Below are positions 35,001-43,722 of a stretch of 64,000 bases of DNA, piece by piece (positions within the stretch are counted from its first letter, which is position 1; the number at the start of each line of letters is the position of its first letter). The translations under genes were made by a program, and so were the position numbers. The notes under the pieces were generated by a model. It was not told where the DNA came from and did no database searches. It saw nothing but the letters and a program-made list of their open reading frames with translations. The stretch comes from Nostoc cf. commune SO-36 (GTDB taxonomy: Bacteria > Cyanobacteriota > Cyanobacteriia > Cyanobacteriales > Nostocaceae): assembly GCF_023734775.1 (NCBI RefSeq), contig NZ_AP025732.1, positions 868,001 to 932,000 of the forward strand. Reading direction: 5' to 3'.

Positions 35001-36728
35001 CTAGAAGGTGAAGGTTGTTCTCAGCGTACCGATAATTGCATCGTCGTTATCGCTGCTTTGTCCAGGAGAAGTTAACCAGATTACACCAGGAGTTACTGAG
35101 ATGTTATCCGATACACGATATTTGTAGAAGCCTTCAAAGTGATAGGGTGTATCATTACCTGTAAAACCTGGGCGGTTAAGGGAATAGGGTTGTGCACCAG
35201 CAAAAATACCTAAAACGTTACCCTGTTTACCAAAGTCAGCTAAAGCAACCCCAGCGCCGTATGACCAAGCTTCATAATCATCAGCAATACCAGAGCCTGT
35301 GACATCATGATAAGAGACGAAGCCACTAACTGACAGCTTGTCGCTGGGTCTAAAGGCAGCCGACACACCGTAGGAGTTGCTGGAACCTGAGTTTATTAAA
35401 GCGTTAGCTTGTCCGGTACCTACTGCAACATTTCCCGCAAAAGTGTTGTTTACGTTTGATCCAGTACCCGAGTCGAATAAATTACCACCTGTGCCATTAT
35501 ACGCGTGGACGTAGGTAGCAGCTAAAGCCAAGCGATCGCCAACACTAAAGTTCAACTGCCCTAAAGCTGCATAGTCGCCATTGGTCAGACCTTGACCAAC
35601 ACCAGGATTGTTAGCATCCGATGCCAAGTAACCCGCAGTGATTGAGCTATTTCCCAGGATGCCAGTACCTCTACCAATAGGTAAATTGAGCGCTATACCT
35701 GCACCGCCACCAATCCGATAGATGGGACTTTCAGAAGCAAAGGTAGACAAAGCACCATTGCCGCCGTCAGTGTTGTCAAAAAAGTAAGGGTTGTTAACAG
35801 CAGCGTAATGGCTGTGTCGTCCTCCACTTGCCGCAAGGTAAACTTGAGCTGGGCCTATGGGAGCTTCATAGGTCAAACGGTCTATGCTGACACTATTGTT
35901 ACCAGTACCACCACCAACTTGAAATGTTTGTGTGCCTTCAGCACTGTTTATACCAACACCACCGTTATCTACTAGTGAAAAGGCTTGTGCATTACCGGCT
36001 GCAAGGCGGGTAGTTAAAACGTCTCTACCAGTGAAGCTAGTTTGCAAGTTTAAACGGACTCTGTTTTGGAAAACAGTATTATTAGCATCACCAGTGTTAT
36101 CGCCAAAGACATCACTAACAGCAAAAATCGCTTCACCGACTAGCTTGGTAGTAGTGGAAAACTGATTAGCTTCCAATTCAGCAGTCCGCGCTTCTAGGGA
36201 ATCTACACGACCGCGTAGGGTTGCCAATTCTGCGGAAAATTCTTCTTGTAACCGTTGTAAAGTAGCTAAATCTTGTTTAGTCACCAAGTCAGCTGTTGCT
36301 GTGGCAATCAATTCGTTAACCCGATCCAAACAAGCGTTCAAACCAGCAGCAAATTCATAACGGGTTAAAGCACGGTTGCCGCGATAAGTAGCATTTGGGT
36401 AACCTGCAATACAACCATAGCGCTCAACCAAGGACTGCAATGCTTGGAATGCCCAGTCTGTAGGTTGTACGTCGGAAAATTGAGAAACCGATGTTACTTG
36501 AGACTGAGAGTTATTTTGGCTACCTTCGTTGCTGTAGCGATTAACTTGATCTATGGTTGTTTGAGCCAATATTTCTGGCTGTTGGGCAACTTCAGTTGCA
36601 CTTGCTTGTCCGGCTGGCGATACTTCAGTGGTTGTGTTTGGGGCGGCAATTGCTGTTGTCGAAACTAACAATGTTGCTCCCAAAACTGCTGGGCTAACCA
36701 CTAAGGATTTCCACAATAGATTAGACAT
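35001..36728 (-). CDS. SLH-domain outer-membrane porin (OprB/iron-uptake porin family)
   Basis: A 575-residue outer membrane protein. I chose the ATG at 36728, preceded by GAGGAGT, because the signal peptide starts there (MSNLLWKSLVVSPAVLGATL, cleavage near TTAIA-AP). A Ser/Gln/Asn-rich linker is followed by an S-layer homology domain (FSDVQPTDWAFQALQSLVERYGCIAG, about 85-145), a coiled coil (QRLQEEFSAELATLRGRVDSLEARTAELE, about 158-190) and an OprB-like beta barrel to a C-terminal Phe (GTLRTTFTF). Such porins bind peptidoglycan through the SLH domain and let solutes or iron through the outer membrane. A clear terminator follows. Confidence 0.93.
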   Translation of the reverse strand: MSNLLWKSLVVSPAVLGATLLVSTTAIAAPNTTTEVSPAGQASATEVAQQPEILAQTTIDQVNRYSNEGSQNNSQSQVTSVSQFSDVQPTDWAFQALQSLVERYGCIAGYPNATYRGNRALTRYEFAAGLNACLDRVNELIATATADLVTKQDLATLQRLQEEFSAELATLRGRVDSLEARTAELEANQFSTTTKLVGEAIFAVSDVFGDNTGDANNTVFQNRVRLNLQTSFTGRDVLTTRLAAGNAQAFSLVDNGGVGINSAEGTQTFQVGGGTGNNSVSIDRLTYEAPIGPAQVYLAASGGRHSHYAAVNNPYFFDNTDGGNGALSTFASESPIYRIGGGAGIALNLPIGRGTGILGNSSITAGYLASDANNPGVGQGLTNGDYAALGQLNFSVGDRLALAATYVHAYNGTGGNLFDSGTGSNVNNTFAGNVAVGTGQANALINSGSSNSYGVSAAFRPSDKLSVSGFVSYHDVTGSGIADDYEAWSYGAGVALADFGKQGNVLGIFAGAQPYSLNRPGFTGNDTPYHFEGFYKYRVSDNISVTPGVIWLTSPGQSSDNDDAIIGTLRTTFTF

Positions 36729-37314
36729 TTTCACTTTACTCCTCACACCTTGTTTAGATAATTGGTTTCATGCACCTAATTTTCAAAAATGCGACATCTC
36801 ATTGAAACCTGTGGATGAGGCATATTAGCCACTACTACAATTCTAGTTTTTGCAAAGCTAATAAACGATTAACTTAGGGTTAAAAACTTATCTGATTAAC
36901 TTATGCAAAAACATATCTTTATATCATAACATTATAAAACATCTGATTTAGATGGCAAGATTGGAGCGATCGGCTTAATAACTGTCACACAGAGTTATCT
37001 ATATATCTAAGCAGGGAGTATGGTTTAGGGCATTCGCCCATACTTGGCTAAATTACTCAAAGCTTAAGACACTTAGCAGCTTGTCAGTAAAAATCACTTC
37101 TTGCACTTGCAGTAGTAGAAATTGCACAGTAGTTAAAAGACACTGGCTCGGCTATACAAAGGAAGTTTGTCAGTTATTGTGATCTTAGAAATCAAGGCTT
37201 TTGAAACCTACTCCAAAGTAGAACCCGTAATTATCCTCCTAAAGATTGCTACGCGTTGCGTCTTTCGTTCCAGTGACTTCTAGTTACTGCGTGCAAAATG
37301 TCAGAATAAATCAC
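36729..37314. promoter_or_regulatory. Intergenic region upstream of the porin gene
   Basis: About 580 bases without a convincing gene. An AT-rich stretch with TTAACTTAGGGTTAAAAAC lies at about 36870-36890. The segment up to about 36900 should hold the porin promoter and leader. I looked for a Fur-type GATAAT box and did not see one. Confidence 0.4.
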
Positions 37315-37596
37315 TTAATTAATTTGGGAAATCGCCTGCGCTACATCAAAGTCAGCCTGCGTTAGCCCGCCTGCATCATGTGTTGTGAGTGTAATCTTCA
37401 CTTTGTTGTAGGAAATTTCTATATCTGGATGATGTCCTGCCGACTCAGCAGGCTCCACCAACTTATTGACAAACTCAATTGCTTGGATAAAATCTTTAAA
37501 TTTACGGGTAATCTCCAACTTGGAGCCTTCAATAGTCCAACCTGACAGAACTTTTGCACTTTCTTGAATTTCCGCTTCAGTCAGTAGTTGTGCCAT
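37315..37596 (-). CDS. phhB: Pterin-4a-carbinolamine dehydratase
   Basis: A 93-residue PCD/DCoH-family enzyme that dehydrates 4a-hydroxytetrahydropterin in pterin recycling. The family fingerprint is complete: WTIEGSKLEITRKFKDFIQAIEFVN, then ESAGHHPDIEISYNKVKITLTTHDAGGLTQAD with the catalytic His pair. The length is normal for a single-domain member. Its own promoter must lie in the 260 nt between the terminator at 37856 and its ATG. In cyanobacteria the pterin substrate is not established; cyanopterin or a RuBisCO-assembly-related role has been discussed for the family. Confidence 0.92.
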   Translation of the reverse strand: MAQLLTEAEIQESAKVLSGWTIEGSKLEITRKFKDFIQAIEFVNKLVEPAESAGHHPDIEISYNKVKITLTTHDAGGLTQADFDVAQAISQIN

Positions 37597-37855
37597 ATCA
37601 AAAAATTCCTAGTTGTGCTGTCTTGATTACATTATGTATTTTATAAAATTAAACCCCTATTGTTCTCCACATAAATAAGGATGGGAGGATAATCCAAGAC
37701 ATAAATCCTGTATGTGGTAGATAGACTCTATTGCTTAAATCTAGTCAAACCCCAAGATTTGATGTAAAATACCTTTCTTTTTAAGCAAACTTTAAATATA
37801 AGAATTCTCATCTAATTTTTCAAAAGCAACCTTTGGTAAAATAAAAGTTACCCAT

Positions 37856-37903
37856 AAAAAACTATCCGCTCTGATTCAGGTCGGACGATCTAAATCAGAG
37901 CGG
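37856..37903 (-). terminator. Strong rho-independent terminator of the minus-strand small RNA
   Basis: On the minus strand CCGCTCTGATT, a 16-nt loop and AATCAGAGCGG form a perfect 11-bp stem, followed by ATAGTTTTTT (T-run at 37861-37856). It ends the transcript that contains the 23-codon ORF. Confidence 0.88.
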
Positions 37904-38005
37904 TCTAGCGGGTCTTCAGGTTGCAACCAGACTGCCGGAAGGAACTCCGAGCTTGCCTAGCTAATTGAGCTAACTTAGTATCTCAAAGATAACTAAGGCT
38001 AACTT

Positions 38006-38077
38006 TTAGAGAACAGCCCCGGCACGCAGCCGGCTAACTGCAACCTGATGACCCATGCATTTACTACTTTCTATCAT
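38006..38077 (-). CDS. 23-codon small ORF with an extended Shine-Dalgarno sequence
   Basis: The ATG at 38077 is preceded by AAGGAGGTGAT (38092-38082), an 11-nt perfect complement of the 16S rRNA 3' end, with 8 nt between AGGAGG and the ATG. The peptide begins MIESSKCMGHQVAV and ends RAGAVL. Codons 9-14 lie within one arm of the long stem of the surrounding RNA, so translation would open it. It could be a leader peptide or a small functional protein. There is no run of one amino acid that would mark a classical attenuator. Confidence 0.5.
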   Translation of the reverse strand: MIESSKCMGHQVAVSRLRAGAVL

Positions 38078-38202
38078 GGGCATCACCTCCTTATTGCCTA
38101 AGCGGTCTTAGTTTTAAAAGGGCAGAGTTTTTACTCCGGGTTTATAACCTTCATCTAACATAACACATAAATTTAGAGATATTAACCATATAGAAAATAT
38201 AT

Positions 38203-38233
38203 AAAAAAAATCTCCCACTAAAAGGCGGGAGAT
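38203..38233 (-). terminator. Rho-independent terminator of psbD
   Basis: On the minus strand ATCTCCC, a 10-nt loop and GGGAGAT are followed by eight T (the A-run at 38203-38210 on the plus strand). It lies about 120 nt after the psbD stop. Confidence 0.85.
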
Positions 38234-38353
38234 GAATAAATAGTGGGGAGTATTGACACTTTCTTGGCTTATGTCAAGGAGATTATTTAATCTGGGTGAT
38301 GTCAATTTTCGGCAACTACAACCCTTATTTAGCTCGTGGTCGGCTTTTAATAC

Positions 38354-39409
38354 TTAGAGAGCGTTACCGCGAGGTAGAACTTCCTCAGGGAATACAAATT
38401 GTTCGTGGGGTTGATCTTGAGGAGCCATCCAAGCGCGGATACCCTCGTTCAGCAAAATGTTTTTGGTATAGAAGGTTTCAAACTCAGGGTCTTCCGCCGC
38501 CCGTAATTCTTGGGAAACGAAATCATAAGCCCGCAGGTTGAGTGCTAAACCGACGATGCCGACGGCGCTCATCCACAAGCCTGTGACTGGCACGAACAAC
38601 ATAAAGAAGTGCAACCAGCGCTTGTTAGAGAAAGCAATACCGAAAATCTGTGACCAGAAACGGTTTGCTGTCACCATTGAGTAGGTTTCTTCTGACTGGG
38701 TGGGATTGAAGGCGCGGAAGGTGTTAGCACCATCACCGTCTTCAAACAAGGTGTTTTCGACTGTGGCTCCGTGAATGGCGCACAATAATGCACCACCTAA
38801 TACACCAGCAACACCCATCATGTGGAAGGGGTTGAGTGTCCAGTTGTGGAACCCTTGCAGGAATAGTAGGAACCGGAAAATTGCTGCGACACCAAAGCTG
38901 GGTGCAAAGAACCAGCTTGATTGTCCCAAGGGGTACATCAGAAATACGCTGACGAATACTGCAATGGGAGCGGAGAAGGCGAGGGCGTTGTAAGGACGTA
39001 TTCCTACTAGACGCGCAATTTCAAATTGGCGCAACATGAAGCCAATCAAACCGAAGGCTCCGTGTAAGGCGACAAATGGCCACAAACCACCCAATTGGAA
39101 CCAGCGGGTGAGGTCGCCTTGAGCTTCTGGGCCCCACAACAGCAATAGGGAATGTCCCATGCTGTCGGCGGGGGTGGATACTGCCACTGTCAAGAAGTTA
39201 GCACCCTCTAGGTAGGAGGAGGCTAATCCGTGGGTGTACCAAGAGGTGACGAAGGTTGTACCGGTCAGCCAACCGCCTAGTGCTAGGAAGGCGCAGGGGA
39301 ACAATAGTATCCCTGACCAACCTACGAATACGAAGCGATCGCGCTTGAGCCAGTCGTCTAATACGTCAAACCACCCTCTACTAGGGGCGCGTCCAACTGC
39401 GATGGTCAT
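38354..39409 (-). CDS. psbD: Photosystem II D2 protein, stand-alone copy
   Basis: A 351-residue D2 reaction-centre protein with five transmembrane helices. It is a thylakoid protein that with D1 binds P680, pheophytin, the non-haem iron and QA. Visible landmarks are [21 protein letters not shown] at the N-terminus, [14 protein letters not shown], the iron/quinone-site helix with [41 protein letters not shown], and [12 protein letters not shown] at the C-terminus. In the usual operon psbD overlaps psbC by several codons; here no psbC follows and a terminator comes next, so this is the second, solo copy (the psbD2 type), often stress or light responsive. The start [19 protein letters not shown] is standard. 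Confidence 0.97.
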   Translation of the reverse strand: MTIAVGRAPSRGWFDVLDDWLKRDRFVFVGWSGILLFPCAFLALGGWLTGTTFVTSWYTHGLASSYLEGANFLTVAVSTPADSMGHSLLLLWGPEAQGDLTRWFQLGGLWPFVALHGAFGLIGFMLRQFEIARLVGIRPYNALAFSAPIAVFVSVFLMYPLGQSSWFFAPSFGVAAIFRFLLFLQGFHNWTLNPFHMMGVAGVLGGALLCAIHGATVENTLFEDGDGANTFRAFNPTQSEETYSMVTANRFWSQIFGIAFSNKRWLHFFMLFVPVTGLWMSAVGIVGLALNLRAYDFVSQELRAAEDPEFETFYTKNILLNEGIRAWMAPQDQPHEQFVFPEEVLPRGNAL

Positions 39410-39740
39410 TGCAAATCTCCAAATGTTTATAAGTACAGGTTGTATCTGTATTATAGATGGCGATATAAATAGCCCTCTATAAGCAGAAAGTTAACCGGGT
39501 TGTTAACCAAGTTTACAATTTTTTACACGCCTTTAATCATATTAGGTGTAAATCGTTAATTTTTCTAGGGGTTTTGTAATAAAAATTTATTTTTGATTGA
39601 GAGCAGATGGGGAAGAAGCAAGGGAGAAGAGTTTTCCCCCCTGCCCCCCGCACCCCGCCCCTCTGCCTCTTATGCCCATTTCCCTAGAATCAGTCACCTG
39701 ACGCTAAAATGAGTCCACAGTTAAATTTGATTATTGCTAA
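39410..39740. promoter_or_regulatory. psbD upstream region with dispersed repeat
   Basis: A divergent spacer of 331 bases. The AT-rich half next to psbD should contain its light-regulated promoter. The other half (39607-39672) is a C-rich dispersed repeat, GGGGAAGAAGCAAGGGAGAA and on, that recurs inverted at 46449-46522. No gene is seen. Confidence 0.5.
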
Positions 39741-40013
39741 ATGTTTACCATCGATTTAAGCATCAGAAACACTGCTTTCCCTATCTCAGTACAACGTAAG
39801 TCAGCAGAGGATGCCGAGGCTGTCTATCAGCTAATTTTGGCAGCAATCCGTTCTGGGAACCCTGACATTGTGGAACTCAAGTGCGAGGGCAAGACAGAGA
39901 AAAAAATTGCTGTTCGCGCTAGTGAAATTTCTGGAGTGCAGATTGTTCAGAAAGATGGTACAACCCCTGGTGGTGGTAGACCACCTGGCTTTTTCGCTGT
40001 AGCTGCTGAGTAA
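39741..40013 (+). CDS. Conserved small protein of unknown function
   Basis: A 90-residue protein. It starts MFTIDLSIRNTAFPISVQRKSAEDAEAVYQLI, looks like an alpha/beta fold with an IRSGNPDIVELKCEGKTEKKIAV central part, and ends with a Gly/Pro-rich flexible stretch (GTTPGGGRPPGFFAVAAE). No enzymatic motif or membrane segment is visible. It lies 13 nt before the ABC ATPase gene on the same strand, so the two are probably cotranscribed. A link to transport is only by context. Confidence 0.72.
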   Translation: MFTIDLSIRNTAFPISVQRKSAEDAEAVYQLILAAIRSGNPDIVELKCEGKTEKKIAVRASEISGVQIVQKDGTTPGGGRPPGFFAVAAE

Positions 40014-40026
40014 CCAAGGTTGACAA

Positions 40027-40704
40027 ATGGCTCAAGTGGGCATTGAGGTCAAAGATTTAAATTTCAGTTGGCCTAATGGAGAGAAAGTTATTAAATCTTG
40101 CTCTTTAGAAGTACCCAAGGGTGAGTTTTGGATGCTCTTGGGTACAAATGGCAGTGGGAAATCAACGTTACTTAGACTGCTGGCGGGGCTATTAGCTCCT
40201 GAATCTGGCGAAATTCGAGTTTTGCACCCCGTTGGCTTTGTCTTCCAAAATCCGGATCATCAACTGGTGATGCCAACTGTTGGTGCTGATGTGGCTTTTG
40301 GATTAGTGGAAGAAAAGTTACCACCTGCTGCTACTAGAGCAAGGGTTGAGGAGGCGCTAGGGGCGGTAAATTTGCTTACCCTCTTACGACGGCCTATCTA
40401 TGCACTCTCTGGGGGACAGAAACAGCGAGTCGCGATCGCAGGTGCGATCGCCCGTCGCTGTGAAGTCTTATTATTAGATGAACCCACTGCCTTATTAGAT
40501 CCAGATAGTCAGTTGGATTTAGTTGCTGGTGTCCGCCGCCTTGTTAAAAGTCGAGGTATTACAGCCCTTTGGGTGACACATCGATTAGACGAGTTAAATT
40601 ACTGCGACGGCGCTTTCTTGCTAGAAAAAGGCTCTTTGGTTGATAGTGGTGAAGCTGAACGTCTCAAACAACGTCTGATGGAGGTACACAGCGAAGCCTC
40701 TTAA
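40027..40704 (+). CDS. ECF/CbiO-type ABC transporter ATP-binding protein
   Basis: A 225-residue ABC ATPase. Walker A is GTNGSGKST (39-47), the Q-loop FVFQNPDHQLVMPTVGADVAFG (71-92) is the characteristic ECF-class version, the signature LSGGQKQR lies at 127-134, and Walker B is VLLLDEPTALLD. Such subunits energise uptake of metals or vitamins with an EcfT membrane partner. No EcfT or S component is nearby, so the substrate is unknown. Similar stand-alone genes occur in cyanobacteria and plants as ABCI-type proteins. It is cotranscribed with the small gene upstream and ends before a strong terminator. Confidence 0.85.
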   Translation: MAQVGIEVKDLNFSWPNGEKVIKSCSLEVPKGEFWMLLGTNGSGKSTLLRLLAGLLAPESGEIRVLHPVGFVFQNPDHQLVMPTVGADVAFGLVEEKLPPAATRARVEEALGAVNLLTLLRRPIYALSGGQKQRVAIAGAIARRCEVLLLDEPTALLDPDSQLDLVAGVRRLVKSRGITALWVTHRLDELNYCDGAFLLEKGSLVDSGEAERLKQRLMEVHSEAS

Positions 40705-40848
40705 ATTTTAGTGCCCAGTCCTAAGTGCTGAGTCCTGAGTGAAATAAAAAGTACTCAGGACTTTTATACCCAGTATATGCCCCTGCCTTTTTCGGGTGAC
40801 ATTTTAATTTGGTAGTCTTCATTGCCACCACTCCTAAGAAAGAATTGC

Positions 40849-40880
40849 AACGCGCCTTTGTTTAAAAGGCGCGTTTTCAG
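40849..40880 (+). terminator. Rho-independent terminator of the ECF ATPase operon
   Basis: AACGCGCCTTT (40849-40859), loop GTTTA and AAAGGCGCGTT (40865-40875) form an 11-bp stem followed by TTCAGTTT. It lies about 145 nt after the ATPase stop. Confidence 0.82.
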
Positions 40881-41003
40881 TTTGAGTTTTGTGAGGCTGC
40901 CGTATTTTTTATTCTGTGTAGCATAGTGTTACAGACTATGAATCAATTATTATAAAACTTATGAATGAATTTTGTTAACTCTAGAAAATTGTGATTAAAA
41001 ACC

Positions 41004-41555
41004 ATGCCTCGTTCCATACTCCAAGCCGTTTTGTTAGTGGACGGCTACAATATCATAGGCGCTTGGCCTTGCCTTAAAAAAACGCGTGATAGCGTTGGAC
41101 TAGAGGCAGCACGGAGCGAACTTGTGGAAGCGATGACTGGTTATAGTGCGTTTCAAGGTTATACAACTCAGATAGTTTTTGATGCTCAATATCAGAATTG
41201 CTCTAGTAATAAAGAAATTATTACTGAGCTTTTGTCTGTTTATTACACTGATTTTGGGCAAACAGCAGATACTTATATTGAAAAATCTTGCGCTTCTTTT
41301 CGCCACCAAATAGCCCAATCTTTGATTTCTCGTGTGATTGTTGCTACATCAGATCGGGCACAGCAGTTGATGATACAAGGGTATGGGGCTGAATGGTTGT
41401 CGGCACAGCAACTCTGTGGGGAAGTAGAAGCAACTGTCTGCCGGATGCGACAAAAGTATCATACGCGCAAACAATCTAAGAGTAGGTTTTTAGCTAATGC
41501 CATTGATGCCAAAGCGCGGCAACGTCTGGCTGAATTACGAATGGGACTACAGTAA
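41004..41555 (+). CDS. YacP/Rae1-like NYN-domain protein
   Basis: A 183-residue NYN (PIN-like) domain protein. It begins LQAVLLVDGYNIIGAWPCL with the conserved Asp of NYN nucleases. TTQIVFDAQYQNC carries a second acidic residue, and TADTYIEKSC and VIVATSDRAQQL carry the third and fourth. This matches the YacP family, of which Bacillus Rae1 is a ribosome-associated endoribonuclease. The C-terminal part is basic (HTRKQSKSRFLANAIDAKARQRL), fitting RNA contact. It has its own promoter region after a terminator. RNase activity is by family analogy. Confidence 0.82.
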   Translation: MPRSILQAVLLVDGYNIIGAWPCLKKTRDSVGLEAARSELVEAMTGYSAFQGYTTQIVFDAQYQNCSSNKEIITELLSVYYTDFGQTADTYIEKSCASFRHQIAQSLISRVIVATSDRAQQLMIQGYGAEWLSAQQLCGEVEATVCRMRQKYHTRKQSKSRFLANAIDAKARQRLAELRMGLQ

Positions 41556-41699
41556 ATATTTAGTATTTAAGAGTCTCTGCTTAAGTTCCTGAATGGATTT
41601 TGGCTGCAAAAAGTATTTAAATTAAGCATATAAAAAAAATATTGGCGAAAGTACTTGCCAAATACTATTTTTAGCTCTAATATTATAAATCGTGGGTGG

Positions 41700-41771
<72 letters not shown>

Positions 41772-42141
41772 TTTATCAATTTTGGATTTTAAATTTTGGA
41801 TTCTAGATTATCCATCAGAGACTTATGGTCGCTTGACTCGGCTTTAACTTTTCTGAATCATGGGTCTTTTGGTGCTTGTCCTAAACAAGTGCTGGAGTTT
41901 CAACAAAGACTGCGATCGCATCAAGGGTCTGTTCTGCACTTGTAGCAGTAAACATTGGACTATTTGCCAAATAAATATTTTTATTAGATGCCACGTTTAA
42001 GGCAAGAGACGCGATAAATCGCCGTCTCTACCAATCGGTACGGCGATTTATCGCGTCTTTGCGATCTGCAAAGACATTATGGGGCTAGTGCTATTCTTTT
42101 AGGTGATTGCACTTAAGCTAAAACTAGGATAAACGCTTTAC
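41772..42141. repeat. Intergenic region with an 18-bp stem-loop repeat
   Basis: A 370-base spacer with no gene. It contains GACGCGATAAATCGCCGT (42008-42025) and its exact complement ACGGCGATTTATCGCGTC (42040-42057), separated by 14 nt. This is a longer relative of the palindrome at 6219. Confidence 0.65.
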
Positions 42142-42797
42142 ATGGCTTCTGGAGCTATGCCTTCTAATCCTTTTGTGGCTGCGGGGATGATTGAAGATCC
42201 CAGGCTGTTTGTTGGTCGTAAAGATGAATTAAACGCGATCGCATCTCGGATAAAGGGCGATCAGCCTACAAGTATCAATATAGTTGGTGAGAAGCACATT
42301 GGTAAATCTTCGTTGCTGTATTATTTCGTTCGGACTTGGGAGCAGCGAGTATTACACAACACCAGTCGTTATGTGGTGATTTACTTACCGTTACGGGGTG
42401 TAAATTGCCAAACTGAAACGGGTTTCTATGAAGCTGTAGCTGAAGGTTTGCTGAATCATGTTCAAGGATCGCATCAAGGCAGTCTGCAAAATCCTTGGAA
42501 GACTAAACCGCTTAATCGTCAAGCATTTTCAGATGCGGTTAAGGTATGGAAACAGCAAGGGAAGCTACCTGTTCTCTGTCTGGATGATTTTGAAAGCCTT
42601 TTGAAATATCCCGATAAATTCGATAATGGATTTTATGACAATTTGCGATCGCTGATGGATAGCAACGCCTTGATGCTGTGGCTTCCCGTAAACAACTGGA
42701 TGTTTATGCTAATGACTATCACTTCGGCTCTAGTTTTTTCAATATTGGTCACACTATTTATTTGAAAGAACGTGATTGCCCAAGTCATGTTGAATAA
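42142..42797 (+). pseudogene. Truncated, frameshifted AAA-type ATPase
   Basis: The frame begins MASGAMPSNPFVAAGMIEDPRLFVGRKDEL and has a P-loop-like site, INIVGEKHIGKSSLL, and Walker B-like PVLCLDDFESLL. It belongs to the STAND/AAA-like ATPases often found in cyanobacteria. Near 42677 one base is missing: the frame reads MLWLPVNN, while the next frame continues MLxASRKQLDVYAND and FFNIGHTIYLKE, as the family expects. The corrected frame ends at 42797, far short of a full-length protein. It is therefore both frameshifted and truncated, and runs into a GNAT remnant. Confidence 0.75.
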
Positions 42798-42921
42798 TAC
42801 CGCATCAAAAAAGCTACTGTGCAAATTAGGATTTCAAAGTCAGGGTGTACTTAAACAGCGTGGATTTTGGAAAGGGCAGTATCATGATTTGGAGCAGTTT
42901 ATACTAACTCAGTATTGCTAA
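42766..42921 (+). pseudogene. C-terminal fragment of a GNAT acetyltransferase
   Basis: A 51-codon frame without a proper start reads VIAQVMLNNTASKKLLCKLG and goes on with FQSQGVLKQRGFWKGQYHD and ends at a stop at 42919. This is the acetyl-CoA-binding C-terminus of RimJ/RimL-like N-acetyltransferases (N-x-x-S-x-x-L-L-x-K-x-G-F). The catalytic rest is absent, replaced by the AAA fragment. Confidence 0.7.
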
Positions 42922-42931
42922 ACAAGAGTAA

Positions 42932-43411
42932 GTGCGACCCCTCACTAGAATACAACGTCAACAACAGCAACAGACAGTGCAGCAGGCGAGTGGTAAAGTA
43001 CCGACTGGTAGAATCGTCACTGACGTTGTGCAAAAAATAATGGAGCCAACCCAAATACCAAACACCTACCAAATTGGCGAAGTGTGCCAAATCGTTGTCA
43101 AAGACAACCCGGAACTCAAAGGCAAGGGTGGGTGTTGGGCAATTGTCAGCGCAGTGAATGACTTTAGTTGTACCGTAAGAGTCTGGGATGGAGAGTACAC
43201 CATTGGCTTGCAACATCTAAAGTCCTTCAACTACTTGCCCCAGGAGTGTGAGCAGATGCAGGTGATTTGCGATTGCATTGGTCGAGTGTATTCGGGTGGG
43301 CTGGAGGAGTCGGTGCAGAGGTTTTTGGAATCGTTGGGGAAGCTGAGGCAGGCTTACTTGACGGCTTTGAAGGAGAAAGTGTTGAGCTCGTTAGAGTTAG
43401 AATGCAAGTAG
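42932..43411 (+). CDS. Hypothetical protein with an SH3-like segment
   Basis: A 159-residue protein starting with GTG. The N-terminus is Gln-rich (RIQRQQQQQTVQQ). Residues about 47-100 (YQIGEVCQIVVKDNPELKGKGG and on to TVRVWDGEYTIG) have the beta-strand pattern of a small SH3-like or KOW domain. I have seen this type at the C-terminal ends of mobile-element-associated proteins of Nostoc. The C-terminal third is helical (EESVQRFLESLGKLRQAYL). It lies in a decayed region between two gene fragments, so it may itself be truncated. No function can be assigned. Confidence 0.5.
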   Translation: MRPLTRIQRQQQQQTVQQASGKVPTGRIVTDVVQKIMEPTQIPNTYQIGEVCQIVVKDNPELKGKGGCWAIVSAVNDFSCTVRVWDGEYTIGLQHLKSFNYLPQECEQMQVICDCIGRVYSGGLEESVQRFLESLGKLRQAYLTALKEKVLSSLELECK

Positions 43412-43468
43412 CTTTTAAGTTATTGAAGGGTAAAAAGAAGAGCCAAGAATTTTTAATAAGCAGACCTT

Positions 43469-43603
43469 TTACAGCTTCTTAAAGTACCTGGCAATTGGTA
43501 ACAACCCAAAACCCAGCTTTCCATAAGTACAACGTGCTGGTGCATGACCAAGATCGCCTCTATTCTCGACCATAGCAATGGACATACCAGCAGCTTTCAT
43601 CAC
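43469..43603 (-). pseudogene. C-terminal fragment of a second GNAT acetyltransferase
   Basis: The minus strand reads VMKAAGMSIAMVENRGDLGH and then APARCTYGKLGFGLLPIARY to a stop at 43469. This is the C-terminus of a GNAT domain with the typical TYGKLGF. At its upstream end the sequence runs into a dispersed repeat (GCGATAGCGAAGCTTGCGCT, about 43604-43680), which appears to have cut the gene. Confidence 0.7.
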
Positions 43604-43722
43604 GCGATAGCGAAGCTTGCGCTATATGGCCGTCAGCCGGGGGAGCCTTGCGCCGAAGCGTTAACGGAGCTTATCGTAGATATCGCCTCTTACTGAATTG
43701 GTGTTCTAGGGGTTGGAGTGGC

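Larger units (their letters stand above)
37856..38100 (-). ncRNA. Structured leader-like RNA, unclassified
   Basis: On the minus strand, GGGTCATCAGGTTGCA (38054-38039) pairs with TGCAACCTGAAGACCC (37925-37910) over 15 of 16 positions and closes a 113-nt junction. Inside are further helices: AGCC/GGCT-type hairpin near 38030-38012, CTTAGTTATC with GATACTAAG near 37995-37975, TAGCT/AGCTA near 37965, and CGGA/TCCG near 37940. A strong terminator follows. A 4-bp hairpin presents the ribosome binding site in its loop (GGCA...TGCC). I do not recognise it as a named Rfam family. It lies between solo psbD and the pterin dehydratase gene. Confidence 0.65.

Noticed and set aside
37856..38100. Cobalamin riboswitch
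   Set aside because: CCTGAAGACCCGC recalls a B12-box, but the other conserved core elements are missing and the position next to the terminator does not fit.
38114..38305. Minus-strand ORF of 63 codons between psbD and the small RNA
   Set aside because: It spans the psbD terminator, has no ribosome binding site and an unlikely composition.
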